Assembly: GCA_016710745.1 (NCBI GenBank)
Contig: JADJVB010000013.1
Span: 372,001-436,000 of the forward strand
Direction: 5' to 3'
DNA length: 64,000 bases
Source of the DNA: Chitinophagaceae bacterium
GTDB lineage: Bacteria > Bacteroidota > Bacteroidia > Chitinophagales > Chitinophagaceae
Shown here: positions 52,238 to 63,414 of the stretch, in pieces
How the letters are laid out: each line of letters opens with the position of its first letter
How positions within the stretch are numbered: the first letter of the stretch is position 1
Program-made: the position numbers and the translations under genes
The notes under the pieces: model-generated
The model's database searches: none
The model's input: only the letters and a program-made list of their open reading frames with translations
What the model was told of the DNA's origin: nothing

Positions 52238-55200
52238 ATGAGAAGAATTTACTTGTTAATTTTACTGTTTGCTATTGGACGCGGGGCTGAAGCTCAGTGT
52301 ACGAATGGATCTGCCTTTGGAACGGTAACAGCTCCAACAACGGCTACGCCTGTTACCATCAGTACCTGTAGTTTTCAATCCGAATATTCTACCATTAACT
52401 CGGTGGTAGCCGGAAACCGATACGTAGTTACTGCAAGTATTGCCGGAACCTTTATCACCATGCGCTTCAGCACGCCATCTGGTACAGTAGTAGCCTGCGG
52501 TGTTAGTCCACTGCAGTTTACAGCGCCTTGTGCCGGAACCTATTATGCACACTGGAATACAAACAGTGCTTGTGGAACAGCTTCTTCTTGTATGACCACA
52601 ACTATTGCCTGTTCATCCTGCGGCGCTGCTGCCAGCCAGTGTACCATGACCAGCGCTTTTGGCACGGTAACTGCTCCCACCGTAATAAATACACCTGCAA
52701 CAATTTCAGGCTGCTCTTTTCAATCGGAATATTCAACGATCAATGGCTGTGTGGCAAACCGGGTTTACCGTGTCACAGGCAGTATAGCGGGTACGTTTAT
52801 AACCATTCACCAGGGATCAAGCGGTGGTCCGGTAATTGCCTCGGGAGTTACTCCGCTTGCTTTTACAACAACGGTTGCAGGAACGTATTATTCGCATTGG
52901 AATACAAACAGTGCCTGTGGAACAGCTTCCAGTTGTATGACCACGGCGATTACTTATATAGCCGATGCTTGTGCTCCACCACCACCGTCCGGTTGTACGT
53001 TCATCAGCTCATTTGGAAGTGGCGCCATCAGCCCTGTAGGAGCAATAACTACTATTTCAACCTGTTCCTTCGCGGGTGAATATTCAACCGTAACCGGTGC
53101 TGTGAGTGGACAAACACTTCGCTTTACCAGCAGTGTGGCTACCGACTGGATAACAGTGCATTCCGGCACGTTTAACGGCCCCATTATTGCGTTTGGTCAA
53201 ACACCATTAACCTTTGCCAATACGTTTACCGGTACTGTTTATCCACACTGGAGCACCGACAACGCTTGCGGTACCCAAAATGCCTGCCGAACAACAACAG
53301 TACAATGTACCAGTTGTGTCGGTCCAGCCAATGACAACTGCACCGGAGCGTTACCGATTACCTGCGGTGGTTCTGTAACGGGCACCACGGTAGGGGCTAC
53401 AGCAGATGCAGTACCTACCTGTGTTACCACGCTCAATTCGGCACCTGGTGTTTGGTATAGTTTTGCCGGCAATGGTGCCATTGTAACCATAAACACCTGT
53501 ACCGGCACCGGCTATGATAGTAAACTAGGCGTTTTCAGCGGTACCTGTGCCGGTTTGGTTTGTGTAACGGGTAACGATGATTTCTGCGGATTACAATCGC
53601 AGGTTAGCTTTACTTCGGTGATTGGTACTACCTATTATGTACTGGTAACCGGTTTCAGTACTGCTTCGGGAGCTTTTACGTTAACCACAAGTTGCGTATT
53701 TCCGTGTACGATTGCACTCAGCTCCGGCCCTGGTACCGATGCACAGTTGGTTTGTAAAAACAATGCGATAGCGAATATCACCTACAATACAACAGTTGCC
53801 AGCAATGCAACCTTTACCGGCCTGCCTCCTGGCGTAACCGGTAGTTGGGCAGCCAATACGGTGACCATTAGTGGCACACCAACGGTTTCGGGTGTGTACA
53901 ATTATACAGTTACCTTGGTTGGTTGCCCTTCGGCAACAACAGCAACCGGCACGATTACGGTTTCGGAACCTAATGTGGCCACGATCAGTTATCCGGGTTC
54001 ACCATACTGTTCAACGGTACCATCGGCACCGGTTACCCGCACAGGCACGGCCGGCGGCACCTACAGTGCCGCACCGGCAGGCTTAACGATAGACCCGGCA
54101 ACAGGCACGGTATCACCACAAACGAGCACAGCAGGTACCTACACGGTTACCTATAGCATGGCAGCAAACGGATGCCCGGCTGCATCAACCACAACAACGA
54201 TCACGATCACAGCGGCACCGAATATCATTATCTTCTATGCCGGTAATCCGTATTGCTCCAACTCGGGTACGGCAAACGTTACGAGGTTTGGTACACCGGG
54301 TGGAACCTATAGTTCAACGGCAGGCTTAAGTATTACCCCTGCCACGGGCGCTGTTAACTTAGGTGGAAGCACGCCAGGAACATATATAGTAACCTACACG
54401 GTACCGGCCTCAGGCGGTTGTGGCATCACGCTAACAACAACAACGATCACGATCACGGCAGCACCAACAGCCACGATCGCATACACCGGCAGTCCATACT
54501 GCTCCAATGCAGGAACAGCGAGTGTAACGCTTACGGGAACACCCGGCGGCGGAACCTACAGTTCAACAGCGGGCTTAACGATCAATCCAACAACGGGCGC
54601 AATAACGCTGGGTAGCAGTACACCGGGTACTTACACGGTAACCTACACGGTACTGGCAGCAGGCGGATGTCCTACGTACACTACAACAACAACGATCACG
54701 ATAACGGCCTTACCGGCAGCCACGATAGCGTACACCGGTAGTCCTTATTGCTCCAATGCAGGTACAGCCAATGTAACCAGAACAGGTACAGCAGGTGGCA
54801 CCTACAGCGCAGCACCGGCAGGCTTAACGATAAGTGCCACAACAGGTGCCGTAACATTGGGCACCAGCACAGCCGGCACCTATACGGTTACCTATACCAT
54901 TGGAGCGGGCGGCGGATGTCCGGTTGTAACAGCAACAACTTCCATCACCATAACCACCTTACCGACAGCCACAATAACCTATGCAGGCAATCCATTCTGC
55001 CAGAATGCAGTACCAAACACGGTTAATGTTACCAGAACAGGTAATGCCGGAGGAACTTACACAGCAGCACCAGCAGGCTTAAGCATTAGTCCAACAACAG
55101 GAACCGTAACCCTGGGCACCAGTACCCCTGGCACCTATACGGTTACTTATACCTTAGCAGCGGGCGGCGGATGCCCTGTAGTAACAGCCACGACAACCAT

Positions 55201-55996
55201 TACGGTTCAGTCGCTGTCAACCGCAGCTACAGCAGCCACGGCCACGCCATCATCACTGTGCGGACCAGGCTCAGTAACCTTAGCGGTAACGGGTGGTTCA
55301 CTGGGAAGTGGAGCGAGCTGGAAATGGTATAGCGGATCATGCGGTGGAACATTAGTAGGTACCGGTGCCACGATCACCATTCCGGTAAGTGCAACGACTA
55401 CTTATTTTGTAAGAGCAGAAGGAACCTGTAACACAACTACCTGTGTTAGTGTATCGGTAACGGTAAACGTACAACCAACGGTAAGCCTGTCGGCCTCACC
55501 ACTAACGGTACTAAGCCGTCCCGGACAAACGACCACGTTAACCGCGGCGGTGACACCGGCAACGGGCACAACGATCACCTGGTACAGGAATGATGTGGTG
55601 GTGCCTGGCGCTACGTCAACAACCTTAGTTGTAGACATCGACAAACTGGGAGTATACACGGTTCGGGTAACCACGGGAGCGGGCTGTACAGCCTTATCGA
55701 ATGCGGTAGCTATAACAGCCGACGCATCGAACCAATTGTTCATCTCACCAAATCCAAACAACGGTGCGTTCAAGGTAAGGTTCTACAGCAGTTACCAGAA
55801 CTATGGTGCATTGCGCCATTTGGTGATCTTCAATGAAGGCGGACAAAAAGTGCACGATAAAACCTTCCCGATCACGGCGCCATACAGTGCGATGGATGTA
55901 GATATCCGTAACCTGGGCAAGGGTACTTATTTTGTGATGGTAACCGATGCCACCGGTGAATTTGTGTTGGCAACAGGTAAAGTGATCACACAGTAA
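52238..55996 (+). CDS. Large repetitive T9SS type A cargo protein (adhesin-like)
   Basis: 1252 residues. Signal peptide MRRIYLLILLFAIGRGAEAQ. Three ~115-residue Cys-containing modules follow (CSFQSEYSTIN ... HWNTNSACGTASSCMTT). Next comes one NDNC...GVWYSFAGNG...GNDDFCGLQSQV module of the kind also in the metalloprotease, and an HYR/Ig-like segment. Five ~80-residue repeats (53.97-55.2 kb) read ATIAYTGSPYCSNAGTA...GGTYS...TPGTYTVTYT...GGCP. An Ig-like domain (SSLCGPGSVTLAVTGG) precedes the type A sorting domain (NQLFISPNPNNGAFKVRFYS ... GTYFVMVTDATG ... GKVITQ). Probably a cell-surface adhesin or matrix protein. From ~54116 on it is nearly identical in DNA to the 57170 gene. Confidence 0.88.
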   Translation: MRRIYLLILLFAIGRGAEAQCTNGSAFGTVTAPTTATPVTISTCSFQSEYSTINSVVAGNRYVVTASIAGTFITMRFSTPSGTVVACGVSPLQFTAPCAGTYYAHWNTNSACGTASSCMTTTIACSSCGAAASQCTMTSAFGTVTAPTVINTPATISGCSFQSEYSTINGCVANRVYRVTGSIAGTFITIHQGSSGGPVIASGVTPLAFTTTVAGTYYSHWNTNSACGTASSCMTTAITYIADACAPPPPSGCTFISSFGSGAISPVGAITTISTCSFAGEYSTVTGAVSGQTLRFTSSVATDWITVHSGTFNGPIIAFGQTPLTFANTFTGTVYPHWSTDNACGTQNACRTTTVQCTSCVGPANDNCTGALPITCGGSVTGTTVGATADAVPTCVTTLNSAPGVWYSFAGNGAIVTINTCTGTGYDSKLGVFSGTCAGLVCVTGNDDFCGLQSQVSFTSVIGTTYYVLVTGFSTASGAFTLTTSCVFPCTIALSSGPGTDAQLVCKNNAIANITYNTTVASNATFTGLPPGVTGSWAANTVTISGTPTVSGVYNYTVTLVGCPSATTATGTITVSEPNVATISYPGSPYCSTVPSAPVTRTGTAGGTYSAAPAGLTIDPATGTVSPQTSTAGTYTVTYSMAANGCPAASTTTTITITAAPNIIIFYAGNPYCSNSGTANVTRFGTPGGTYSSTAGLSITPATGAVNLGGSTPGTYIVTYTVPASGGCGITLTTTTITITAAPTATIAYTGSPYCSNAGTASVTLTGTPGGGTYSSTAGLTINPTTGAITLGSSTPGTYTVTYTVLAAGGCPTYTTTTTITITALPAATIAYTGSPYCSNAGTANVTRTGTAGGTYSAAPAGLTISATTGAVTLGTSTAGTYTVTYTIGAGGGCPVVTATTSITITTLPTATITYAGNPFCQNAVPNTVNVTRTGNAGGTYTAAPAGLSISPTTGTVTLGTSTPGTYTVTYTLAAGGGCPVVTATTTITVQSLSTAATAATATPSSLCGPGSVTLAVTGGSLGSGASWKWYSGSCGGTLVGTGATITIPVSATTTYFVRAEGTCNTTTCVSVSVTVNVQPTVSLSASPLTVLSRPGQTTTLTAAVTPATGTTITWYRNDVVVPGATSTTLVVDIDKLGVYTVRVTTGAGCTALSNAVAITADASNQLFISPNPNNGAFKVRFYSSYQNYGALRHLVIFNEGGQKVHDKTFPITAPYSAMDVDIRNLGKGTYFVMVTDATGEFVLATGKVITQ

Positions 55997-56089
55997 AACA
56001 ACCAATCGCATCATAATAAACTAAAACCGTCCAGCCTCAGGCTGGACGGTTTTTTTAGTGTCATTTCGATACAGATAACTATCGGGGAG
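54116..56089 (+). repeat. Long direct repeat, copy 1
   Basis: Nearly identical to 60612-62585. It covers the repeats, Ig-like and sorting domains, terminator and ~30 bases of downstream palindrome. The first ~645 bases differ by only one inserted G. Confidence 0.85.
56023..56056 (+). terminator. Terminator of the 52238 gene
   Basis: AAAA-CCGTCCAGCC, TCA loop, GGCTGGACGG-TTTTTTT: perfect stem and T tract. An identical copy ends the 57170 gene. Confidence 0.92.
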
Positions 56090-56101
56090 AGAAAGCTGTA
56101 T

Positions 56102-56814
56102 TATTCAATTATCTATTTTGCCCAATTGATCACCACACCGGCAGGAGCAATCTACTGGTTTGATGCACCCAGCGGCGGTACCTTACTGATAAGCAGTGAT
56201 ACACTCAACACCGGGCGGCTTTTTGGTACTACCAATTATTATGCGGTGGCTCGTGGCCAGAATACATCATCGCTTTTTGTTTATGCAATTTTGCCACCTA
56301 CGCCTGTAGCTCCAAGGTGTCGTACAGTGTCTCAGGTGAATTACACGGTTAATCCTATACCATCCGCCACGATCACTACTACGGTAACACCATCATCTGA
56401 TACAGGAACGGCGTGGTAGTACCTGGAGCGAGTGGAACAAGTTTGCTGATAGATGTTGACAAGCTGGGCACATACACATCCAGAGCCACCACAGGCGCCG
56501 GTTTTACAGCGTTATCAGCGGTAGTAACTATCACAGCTGATTCCAGCAACCAGTTGTTCATCACGCCAAATCCAAACAACGGACAGTTTAAGGTGAGGTT
56601 CCATACCAGTGCCAATTCATTGGGCTTTAACCAAAGGATTGTGATGTATGGAGAAAATGCACAGAGGGTATTTGACCAGAGCTACCCGATCACAGCATCA
56701 TATAGCGCTATGAATGTAGATGCCAGGATACTGCCAAGAGGAATCTATGTGCTTGTGCTGTTCGACGCTTTTGGAAACGAGATCCTGGGAAGAAGTAAAA
56801 TAGTAATACAATAA
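56102..56814 (+). pseudogene. Broken relic of a T9SS type A cargo gene
   Basis: A 5'-truncated fragment in two frames. The first (to 56419) reads SIIYFAQLITTPAGAIYWFDAPSGG..., an Ig-like end domain without start or signal peptide. The second (from ~56390) reads YRNGVVVPGASGTSLLIDVDKLG and a complete type A sorting domain ending GRSKIVIQ. Compared with the intact neighbours, the join has lost about five codons and the Trp of ITWYRN is a TGA stop. Only the sorting domain survives intact. It begins next to the downstream repeat of the 52238 gene and ends with its own weak terminator. Confidence 0.75.
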
Positions 56815-56837
56815 CAGATTCAAAATTATCAAACAAT

Positions 56838-56870
56838 AAAGTCGTCTTGGGTAAACGGGGCGACTTTTTT
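56838..56870 (+). terminator. Terminator after the relic
   Basis: AAAGTCG and CGACTTT arms around a long loop, followed by T's; weaker than the neighbouring terminators. Confidence 0.6.
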
Positions 56871-57169
56871 TATAGGATTAACTTACGTCATATCTACCTA
56901 ATAATTCATAATACACCTGGAAATAAATCCGGAAGAAAAAAAATTAAATAATGGTAAAAAAAATTAGTAAGATTTTTTTGAATATAAATTCAAAGAAACA
57001 GAAAATTAATGCTAGATTACAGCAAGGATCATCTAAGTTATTTTAAATTAACATAATTTAAAACGGCATAGCATAATACCTAAATCCAACTTCCTGGGGC
57101 TTTAGAAATACCTGACCTGTTACCTAACTGTATCAAAAAGAATTCTTACCAGACTAAATTTTACTGTTT
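56871..57169. other. AT-rich intergenic leader of the 57170 gene
   Basis: No gene on either strand. Several poly-A/T runs; no clear TTTG/TAnnTTTG promoter pair could be placed by eye. Confidence 0.4.
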
Positions 57170-60100
57170 ATGAAAAAAGTATTTTCCCTTCTTTATTTAA
57201 TCGCAGGTTTTGTTTTATTCTGCCAGGGCCAAACTGTTATTATCAACACTGGAACGCCAGGCACTCCGGCTTACAATGCCGGACCAATCTATAGGTCATC
57301 TGCCGCTAGCGCATACGATGCAAGCCGTTATACTTATTTGTATACGGCGGCCGAGCTTTCAGCAGCAGGTATTACATCAGGTTCAGTAATAAGCCTGGTA
57401 GGATGGGTGAAAAGTAATAATACAACAACTACGGGTGGAGGGATTTTCAGGATTTTTATGAAAAACAGTTCTGCTTCAAGCTTCAGTCTTGCAACCGAAA
57501 CCTGGGCCAACCTGAATGCCGGTACAACAATGGTTTATGAAAACTTAAACCAAAATATTTCAGCAGATGTAGATCCGGTATATATTGATTTTCCACTTAC
57601 TACAAGTTTTGTCTATACCGGAGGCTCATTAGAAATATCAACCGAATGGGACATTAACCAGGTTTCCGGTAGTCCAACTACGGGTACGTTTAGTTGGTTA
57701 TGGTCAACAGTTGTCGACAGAATATATGGTACAGGTCAAACTTCATTGGCCAATGCGGGTACACTTTCTTCTACTACAAATTCTATTTCCACGATAGACG
57801 ACAGGCGGCCTTTTATAAAAATTGTTTATTCAGGTGGCACAACCGGAATTGATGTAGGAGCCCAGTCGTTGGTAACACCTGCGGTTTCTGCAGGTAATTG
57901 CTATACGGGCTCAGAAATTGTAACCGTTAAGATCAGGAATTACAGCACCAACCCGATTGATTTCTCTGTAAATCCAGTAACGGTAACTACCAATGTGACC
58001 GGCGCCATTACCCAATCGCTGGCAGCCACGGTAAATACCGGCACACTTGCTCCCGCTGCAACGTTGGATGTGCCGATGTCCGGAAGCTTGAATATGAGTG
58101 CAACAGGTACTTACACTTTTAATGCTGCGGCTGTGGTGAGCGGAGACGTAAATCCCGGTAATAATGGAATGCCTTCTACGGATATAATAAAAGCGGTTTT
58201 GGCGTCCGGTACTGCTTCTGCCAGCCCCGGTTCATACTGTGTGACCGGTGGCACTCCAACATTATCAACTACTGGGGCAGACGGATATGGTGGTCTACAA
58301 TGGCAACAAAGCACAACGTCCGGTACCGGATTTACAAATATTCCCGGCGGAACCACTAACCCTTACACCGTTGGAACGGCTATTACGCAAACTATGTATT
58401 ACCAGCTGATAGCAAGTTGTAACGGTAGCAATGTTACGTCGAATGAAGTATCGGTAACATTAAATAATCCGCAGGTAACCGGTACTACGCCGGGTTCGGC
58501 ATGCGGGCCGGGACCAGTATCAGTTACCCTGGCTGCAACCGGCACCGGCAATACCACTTTTAATTGGTATGACGTGGCAAGCGGAGGGGTTCCGATCGGT
58601 ACGGGGTCACCATTTAATACACCTCCAATAAGTGCAAATACAACTTATTATGTAGCTGCTACAACGGGTGGTGGTAATTCAAATGTTGGATTGCCAACTA
58701 AACTAAATGGAACTTCCGGAGCGGGAACAACCAATTTTGGATTGGTATTCGATGCCTTGGCGACTTTTACATTGAACAGTGTGGTAGTTTATCCGGTTGC
58801 TGCAACCGCAGGGGTTAATAGTACCGTAACGATTGATGTAATTGACGGAGCAAATACGATTGTGCATACGGCCACCGTGAATGTGGTTGGAAATCCTACA
58901 GCTTCTGCAACGGCGCAAACGGTTCCATTGAACTTTACGATCGCTCCGGGAACAAACTATAAAATACGGCCGGGTAGCCGCGGTGCCGGTATAACCGGAT
59001 TATTATTCGAGCCTTCGGCATCAGCGCCTCCGGGAGGTAATTATGGTTATCCGTTTTTTGTTCCGGGTGTGTTAAATATTAATCACAGTACATTGACTGC
59101 AGCTCCTGCGAATACTGTTCGTTTGGACCTGTACTATTATTTTTATAACTGGGATATCAGCACGGGCTGTGAGTCGGCACGAACTGCCGTTCTGGCGACA
59201 GTGGCGGGAAACAATACCGTTGCCCTCACTTCCGGTGCAGGTACAGATGCACAAACAGTAACTCAAGGCACTCTGATAACAAACATAACTTATGGTACAA
59301 CCGGTGCTACCGGTGCTACGGTTACCGGATTGCCGGCTGGAGTAACCAGTAACTGGGTTGCTAATGTGGTTACCATTTCCGGAACGCCTTCGGCCAGTGG
59401 AGTTTATCCATATACGGTTACTTTAACCGGAGGTTGTGGAACCGTAACTGCAATGGGTACGATAACGGTAAACCCTGCCCCTGCCGGTTGTACGTTCACT
59501 TCATCATTTGGAAGTGGCGCCATAAATCTCGGTGGAGCTGTAACTACTATTTCAAGCTGTTCCTTCGCGGGAGAATATTCCACCGTTACCGGCGCTGTGA
59601 GTGGACAAACCCTTCGCTTTACCAGCAGTGTGGCTACCGATTGGATAACAGTGCATTCAGGTACGTCTAACGGTCCCATTATTGCGTTTGGACAAACACC
59701 ATTAACCTTTGCCAATACCTTTACCGGTACTGTTTTCCCGCATTGGAGTTCTAATGCAGCCTGCGGAACGCAGAGTACCTGCCGAACAACAACAGTACAA
59801 TGTACCAGCTGTGTCGGTCCAGCCAATGACAACTGCACAGGAGCGTTACCGATCGCCTGTGGCGGATCTGTAAGCGGCACTACCGTAGGGCGCTACATCA
59901 GACGCAGTACCTAGCTGTGTTACTACATTGAATACAGCACCTGGTGTTTGGTATACCTTTACCGGTGATGGCGCTATAGTTACTTTAAATACCTGTACCG
60001 GCACCAGCTATGATTCCAAGATAGGGGTGTTTAGCGGAACCTGCGCAGCTTTGGTATGCGTAACCGGCAATGATGATTTCTGCGGATTACAATCGCAGGT

Positions 60101-62493
60101 TAACTTCACATCTGTTATCGGCACTACTTATTATGTGTTGGTAACAGGATTTGGAACCGCTTCGGGTGCATTTACATTAACCCGTACCTGTGTATATCCA
60201 TGTACGATTGCACTTAGCTCTGCCCCTGGTACGGATGCGCAGTCGGTTTGTAAAAACAATGCGATAACCAATATCACCTACAATACCACCGTATCCACCG
60301 GAGCAACTTTTACCGGCTTACCGGCAGGTGTTACGGGTAATTGGGCAGCCAATGTGGTTACGATCAGTGGTACACCTTCTATTGCCGGCGTATACAACTA
60401 TACGGTTACGCTGGTTGGTTGTCCATCGGCAACTACGGCAACGGGAACGATAACCGTTTCGGAACCTAACGTGGCCACGATCAGTTATCCGGGCTCACCT
60501 TATTGTTCAACGGTACCAGCGGTACCGGTTGTACGCACGGGAACCGCCGGCGGAACCTATAGTGCAGCACCGGCAGGCTTAACGATTAACCCGGCCACAG
60601 GTACGGTATCGCCACAAACGAGCACAGCAGGTACCTACACGGTTACCTATAGCATGGCAGCAAACGGATGCCCGGCTGCATCAACCACAACAACGATCAC
60701 GATCACAGCGGCACCGAATATCATTATCTTCTATGCCGGTAATCCGTATTGCTCCAACTCGGGTACGGCAAACGTTACGAGGTTTGGTACACCGGGTGGA
60801 ACCTATAGTTCAACGGCAGGCTTAAGTATTACCCCTGCCACGGGCGCTGTTAACTTAGGGTGGAAGCACGCCAGGAACATATATAGTAACCTACACGGTA
60901 CCGGCCTCAGGCGGTTGTGGCATCACGCTAACAACAACAACGATCACGATCACGGCAGCACCAACAGCCACGATCGCATACACCGGCAGTCCATACTGCT
61001 CCAATGCAGGAACAGCGAGTGTAACGCTTACGGGAACACCCGGCGGCGGAACCTACAGTTCAACAGCGGGCTTAACGATCAATCCAACAACGGGCGCAAT
61101 AACGCTGGGTAGCAGTACACCGGGTACTTACACGGTAACCTACACGGTACTGGCAGCAGGCGGATGTCCTACGTACACTACAACAACAACGATCACGATA
61201 ACGGCCTTACCGGCAGCCACGATAGCGTACACCGGTAGTCCTTATTGCTCCAATGCAGGAACAGCTAATGTAACCAGAACAGGTACAGCAGGTGGCACCT
61301 ACAGCGCAGCACCGGCAGGCTTAACGATAAGTGCCACAACAGGTGCCGTAACATTGGGCACCAGCACAGCCGGCACCTACACGGTTACCTATACCATTGG
61401 AGCGGGCGGCGGATGTCCGGTTGTAACAGCAACAACTTCCATCACCATAACCACCTTACCGACAGCCACAATAACCTATGCAGGCAATCCATTCTGCCAG
61501 AATGCAGTACCAAACACGGTTAATGTTACCAGAACAGGTAATGCCGGAGGAACTTACACAGCAGCACCAGCAGGCTTAAGCATTAGTCCAACAACAGGAA
61601 CCGTAACCCTGGGCACCAGTACCCCTGGCACCTATACGGTTACTTATACCTTAGCAGCGGGCGGCGGATGCCCTGTAGTAACAGCCACGACAACCATTAC
61701 GGTTCAGTCGCTGTCAACCGCAGCTACAGCAGCCACGGCTACGCCATCATCACTGTGCGGACCAGGCTCAGTAACCTTAGCGGTAACGGGTGGTTCACTG
61801 GGAAGTGGAGCGAGCTGGAAATGGTATAGCGGATCATGCGGTGGAACATTAGTAGGTACCGGTGCCACGATCACCATTCCGGTAAGTGCAACGACTACTT
61901 ATTTTGTAAGAGCAGAAGGAACCTGTAACACAACTACCTGTGTTAGTGTATCGGTAACGGTAAACGTACAACCAACGGTAAGCCTGTCGGCTTCACCGGT
62001 AACGGTACTAAGCCGTCCGGGACAAACGACCACGTTAACAGCAGCGGTGACACCGGCAACGGGTACAACGATCACCTGGTACAGGAATGATGTGGTGGTA
62101 GCTGGCGCTACGTCAACAACCTTAGTTGTAGACATCGACAAACTGGGAGTATACACGGTTCGGGTAACCACGGGAGCAGGTTGTACAGCCTTATCGAATG
62201 CGGTAGCTATAACAGCCGAAAGTTCGAACCAATTGTTCATCTCACCTAATCCAAACAACGGTGCGTTCAAAGTGAGGTTCTACAGCAGTTACCAGAACTA
62301 CGGCGCGTTACGCCATTTGGTGATCTTCAATGAAGGCGGACAAAAAGTGCACGATAAGACCTTCCCGATCACGGCGCCATACAGTGCGATGGATGTAGAT
62401 ATCCGTAACCTGGGCAAGGGTACTTATTTTGTAATGGTAACCGATGCCACGGGCGAATTTGTGTTGGCAACGGGTAAAGTGATCACACAGTAA
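57170..62493 (+). pseudogene. Large T9SS type A cargo gene with two single-base frameshifts
   Basis: Signal peptide MKKVFSLLYLIAGFVLFCQG. Three open pieces (57170-59914, then frames to 61112 and to 62493) join into one 1773-residue protein if two extra bases are removed. The first is the C after GGG near 59891, where the 52238 gene has GTAGGGGCT and this one GTAGGGCGCT. The second is one G near 60860 (TTAGGGTGG against TTAGGTGG). The length minus two is an exact multiple of three. Domains: an N-terminal region unique to this gene (~1-770), a CSFAGEYSTVTG module, the NDNC/GNDDFCGLQSQV module, five ~80-residue repeats, an Ig-like domain and the type A sorting domain. It could be a true pseudogene, a phase-variable gene or an assembly error. 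Confidence 0.8.
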
Positions 62494-62585
62494 AACAACC
62501 AATCGGATCACAATAAATGAAAACCGTCCAGCCTCAGGCTGGACGGTTTTTTTAGTGTCATTTCGATACAGATAACTATCGGGGG
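60612..62585 (+). repeat. Long direct repeat, copy 2
   Basis: Partner of 54116-56089. In the encoded tail (last ~600 residues) I find only four amino acid changes (L/V, P/A, D/E, A/S); most base changes are silent. Confidence 0.85.
62520..62553 (+). terminator. Terminator of the 57170 gene
   Basis: Same CCGTCCAGCC/GGCTGGACGG stem, TCA loop and T7 tract as at 56023-56056. Confidence 0.92.
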
Positions 62586-62594
62586 AGAAATGAC
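62557..62594. repeat. REP-like inverted repeat after the terminator
   Basis: GTCATTTC and GAAATGAC are perfect 8-base arms enclosing CGATA...TATCG. The matching element after the 52238 gene (from 56060) keeps the left arm but has lost the right arm. Confidence 0.65.
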
Positions 62595-63414
62595 AGGTAA
62601 TAAATATGGGAATATTTTTAAACTTCTATGGAGTGTACTGTAAGCTGCCAGGATTTTTATAAGCCTTCAAGAATCATTTAAAAAGCTGTGTATTTTAAGG
62701 GATATATTTCTCTCTGCAAACCAATACTTACTTAGTTGTAATTCCAAAATGAATTGGTTAAACAAAAAAATACCGGCTTAGGTTAGTTATCAAAAAGAAA
62801 ATTATTTCAGACTCTTTTATTTCTTATAACAAGTCATTAAAATATTTTTTCAATTGGGCTATAATCTTTTAAAAAGAATAAAAATAAAATGCAGTTTAAG
62901 TTATTAAAGTAGAACAAATAATTTACTTTCAGTAAAAAAAATACCGTTTATTCAATACGGTAGTAACGATAATTTAATATAGTTAATAGGATGCTGTATT
63001 CCTTTCAAAACACAGTATTAGTCATATTATCAGACGAATACAACGTAAACAGCAAAATGCTGATATTAAATTGTATGGAAAAAATTAGCATTTTTCATCC
63101 AAAAAATTTACCTTGTTGTTATATAGATATCAAGACTAAGACGGTAACCAGCTGCATTCCGTGATTTTTTAAAAAAACTACTTTGATAAGTAGCTTTTTA
63201 GTCTTTGAATGAAAAACCCAAATTAAGGCGAACAAAAAATACTGAACAAATTAAATATGCGGAATATTTACCCATTTTTTATTTTACAAAATTTCCGATT
63301 CAACTTATTAGGAACAACTGTTTCTTTTACTGATAAAGATCAATTTATCAGCAAATCATTTGATCGATATAAAATAATCGCAACCAAATTATTTACAACC
63401 AAAACATACACGGT
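62595..63414. other. AT-rich intergenic region with hairpins
   Basis: About 0.8 kb without a gene. TACCGT...ACGGTA (62942-62962) and a terminator-like AAAAACTACTT-TGAT-AAGTAG-CTTTTT hairpin (~63173-63199) are the only clear structures. The bases before the 63415 ATG (AACCAAAACATACA) resemble the leader of the 52238 gene. Confidence 0.4.

Noticed and set aside
53970..55205. Regular ~245-base repeats resembling a CRISPR or satellite array
   Set aside because: They are in-frame protein repeats of ~80 residues inside a secreted protein gene.
60861..61112. Basic, Asn/His-rich tail (HHANNNNDHDHGSTNSH) as a real C-terminus
   Set aside because: It is the out-of-frame reading after the second frameshift; the same frame appears as a shadow in the intact copy at 54418-54615.
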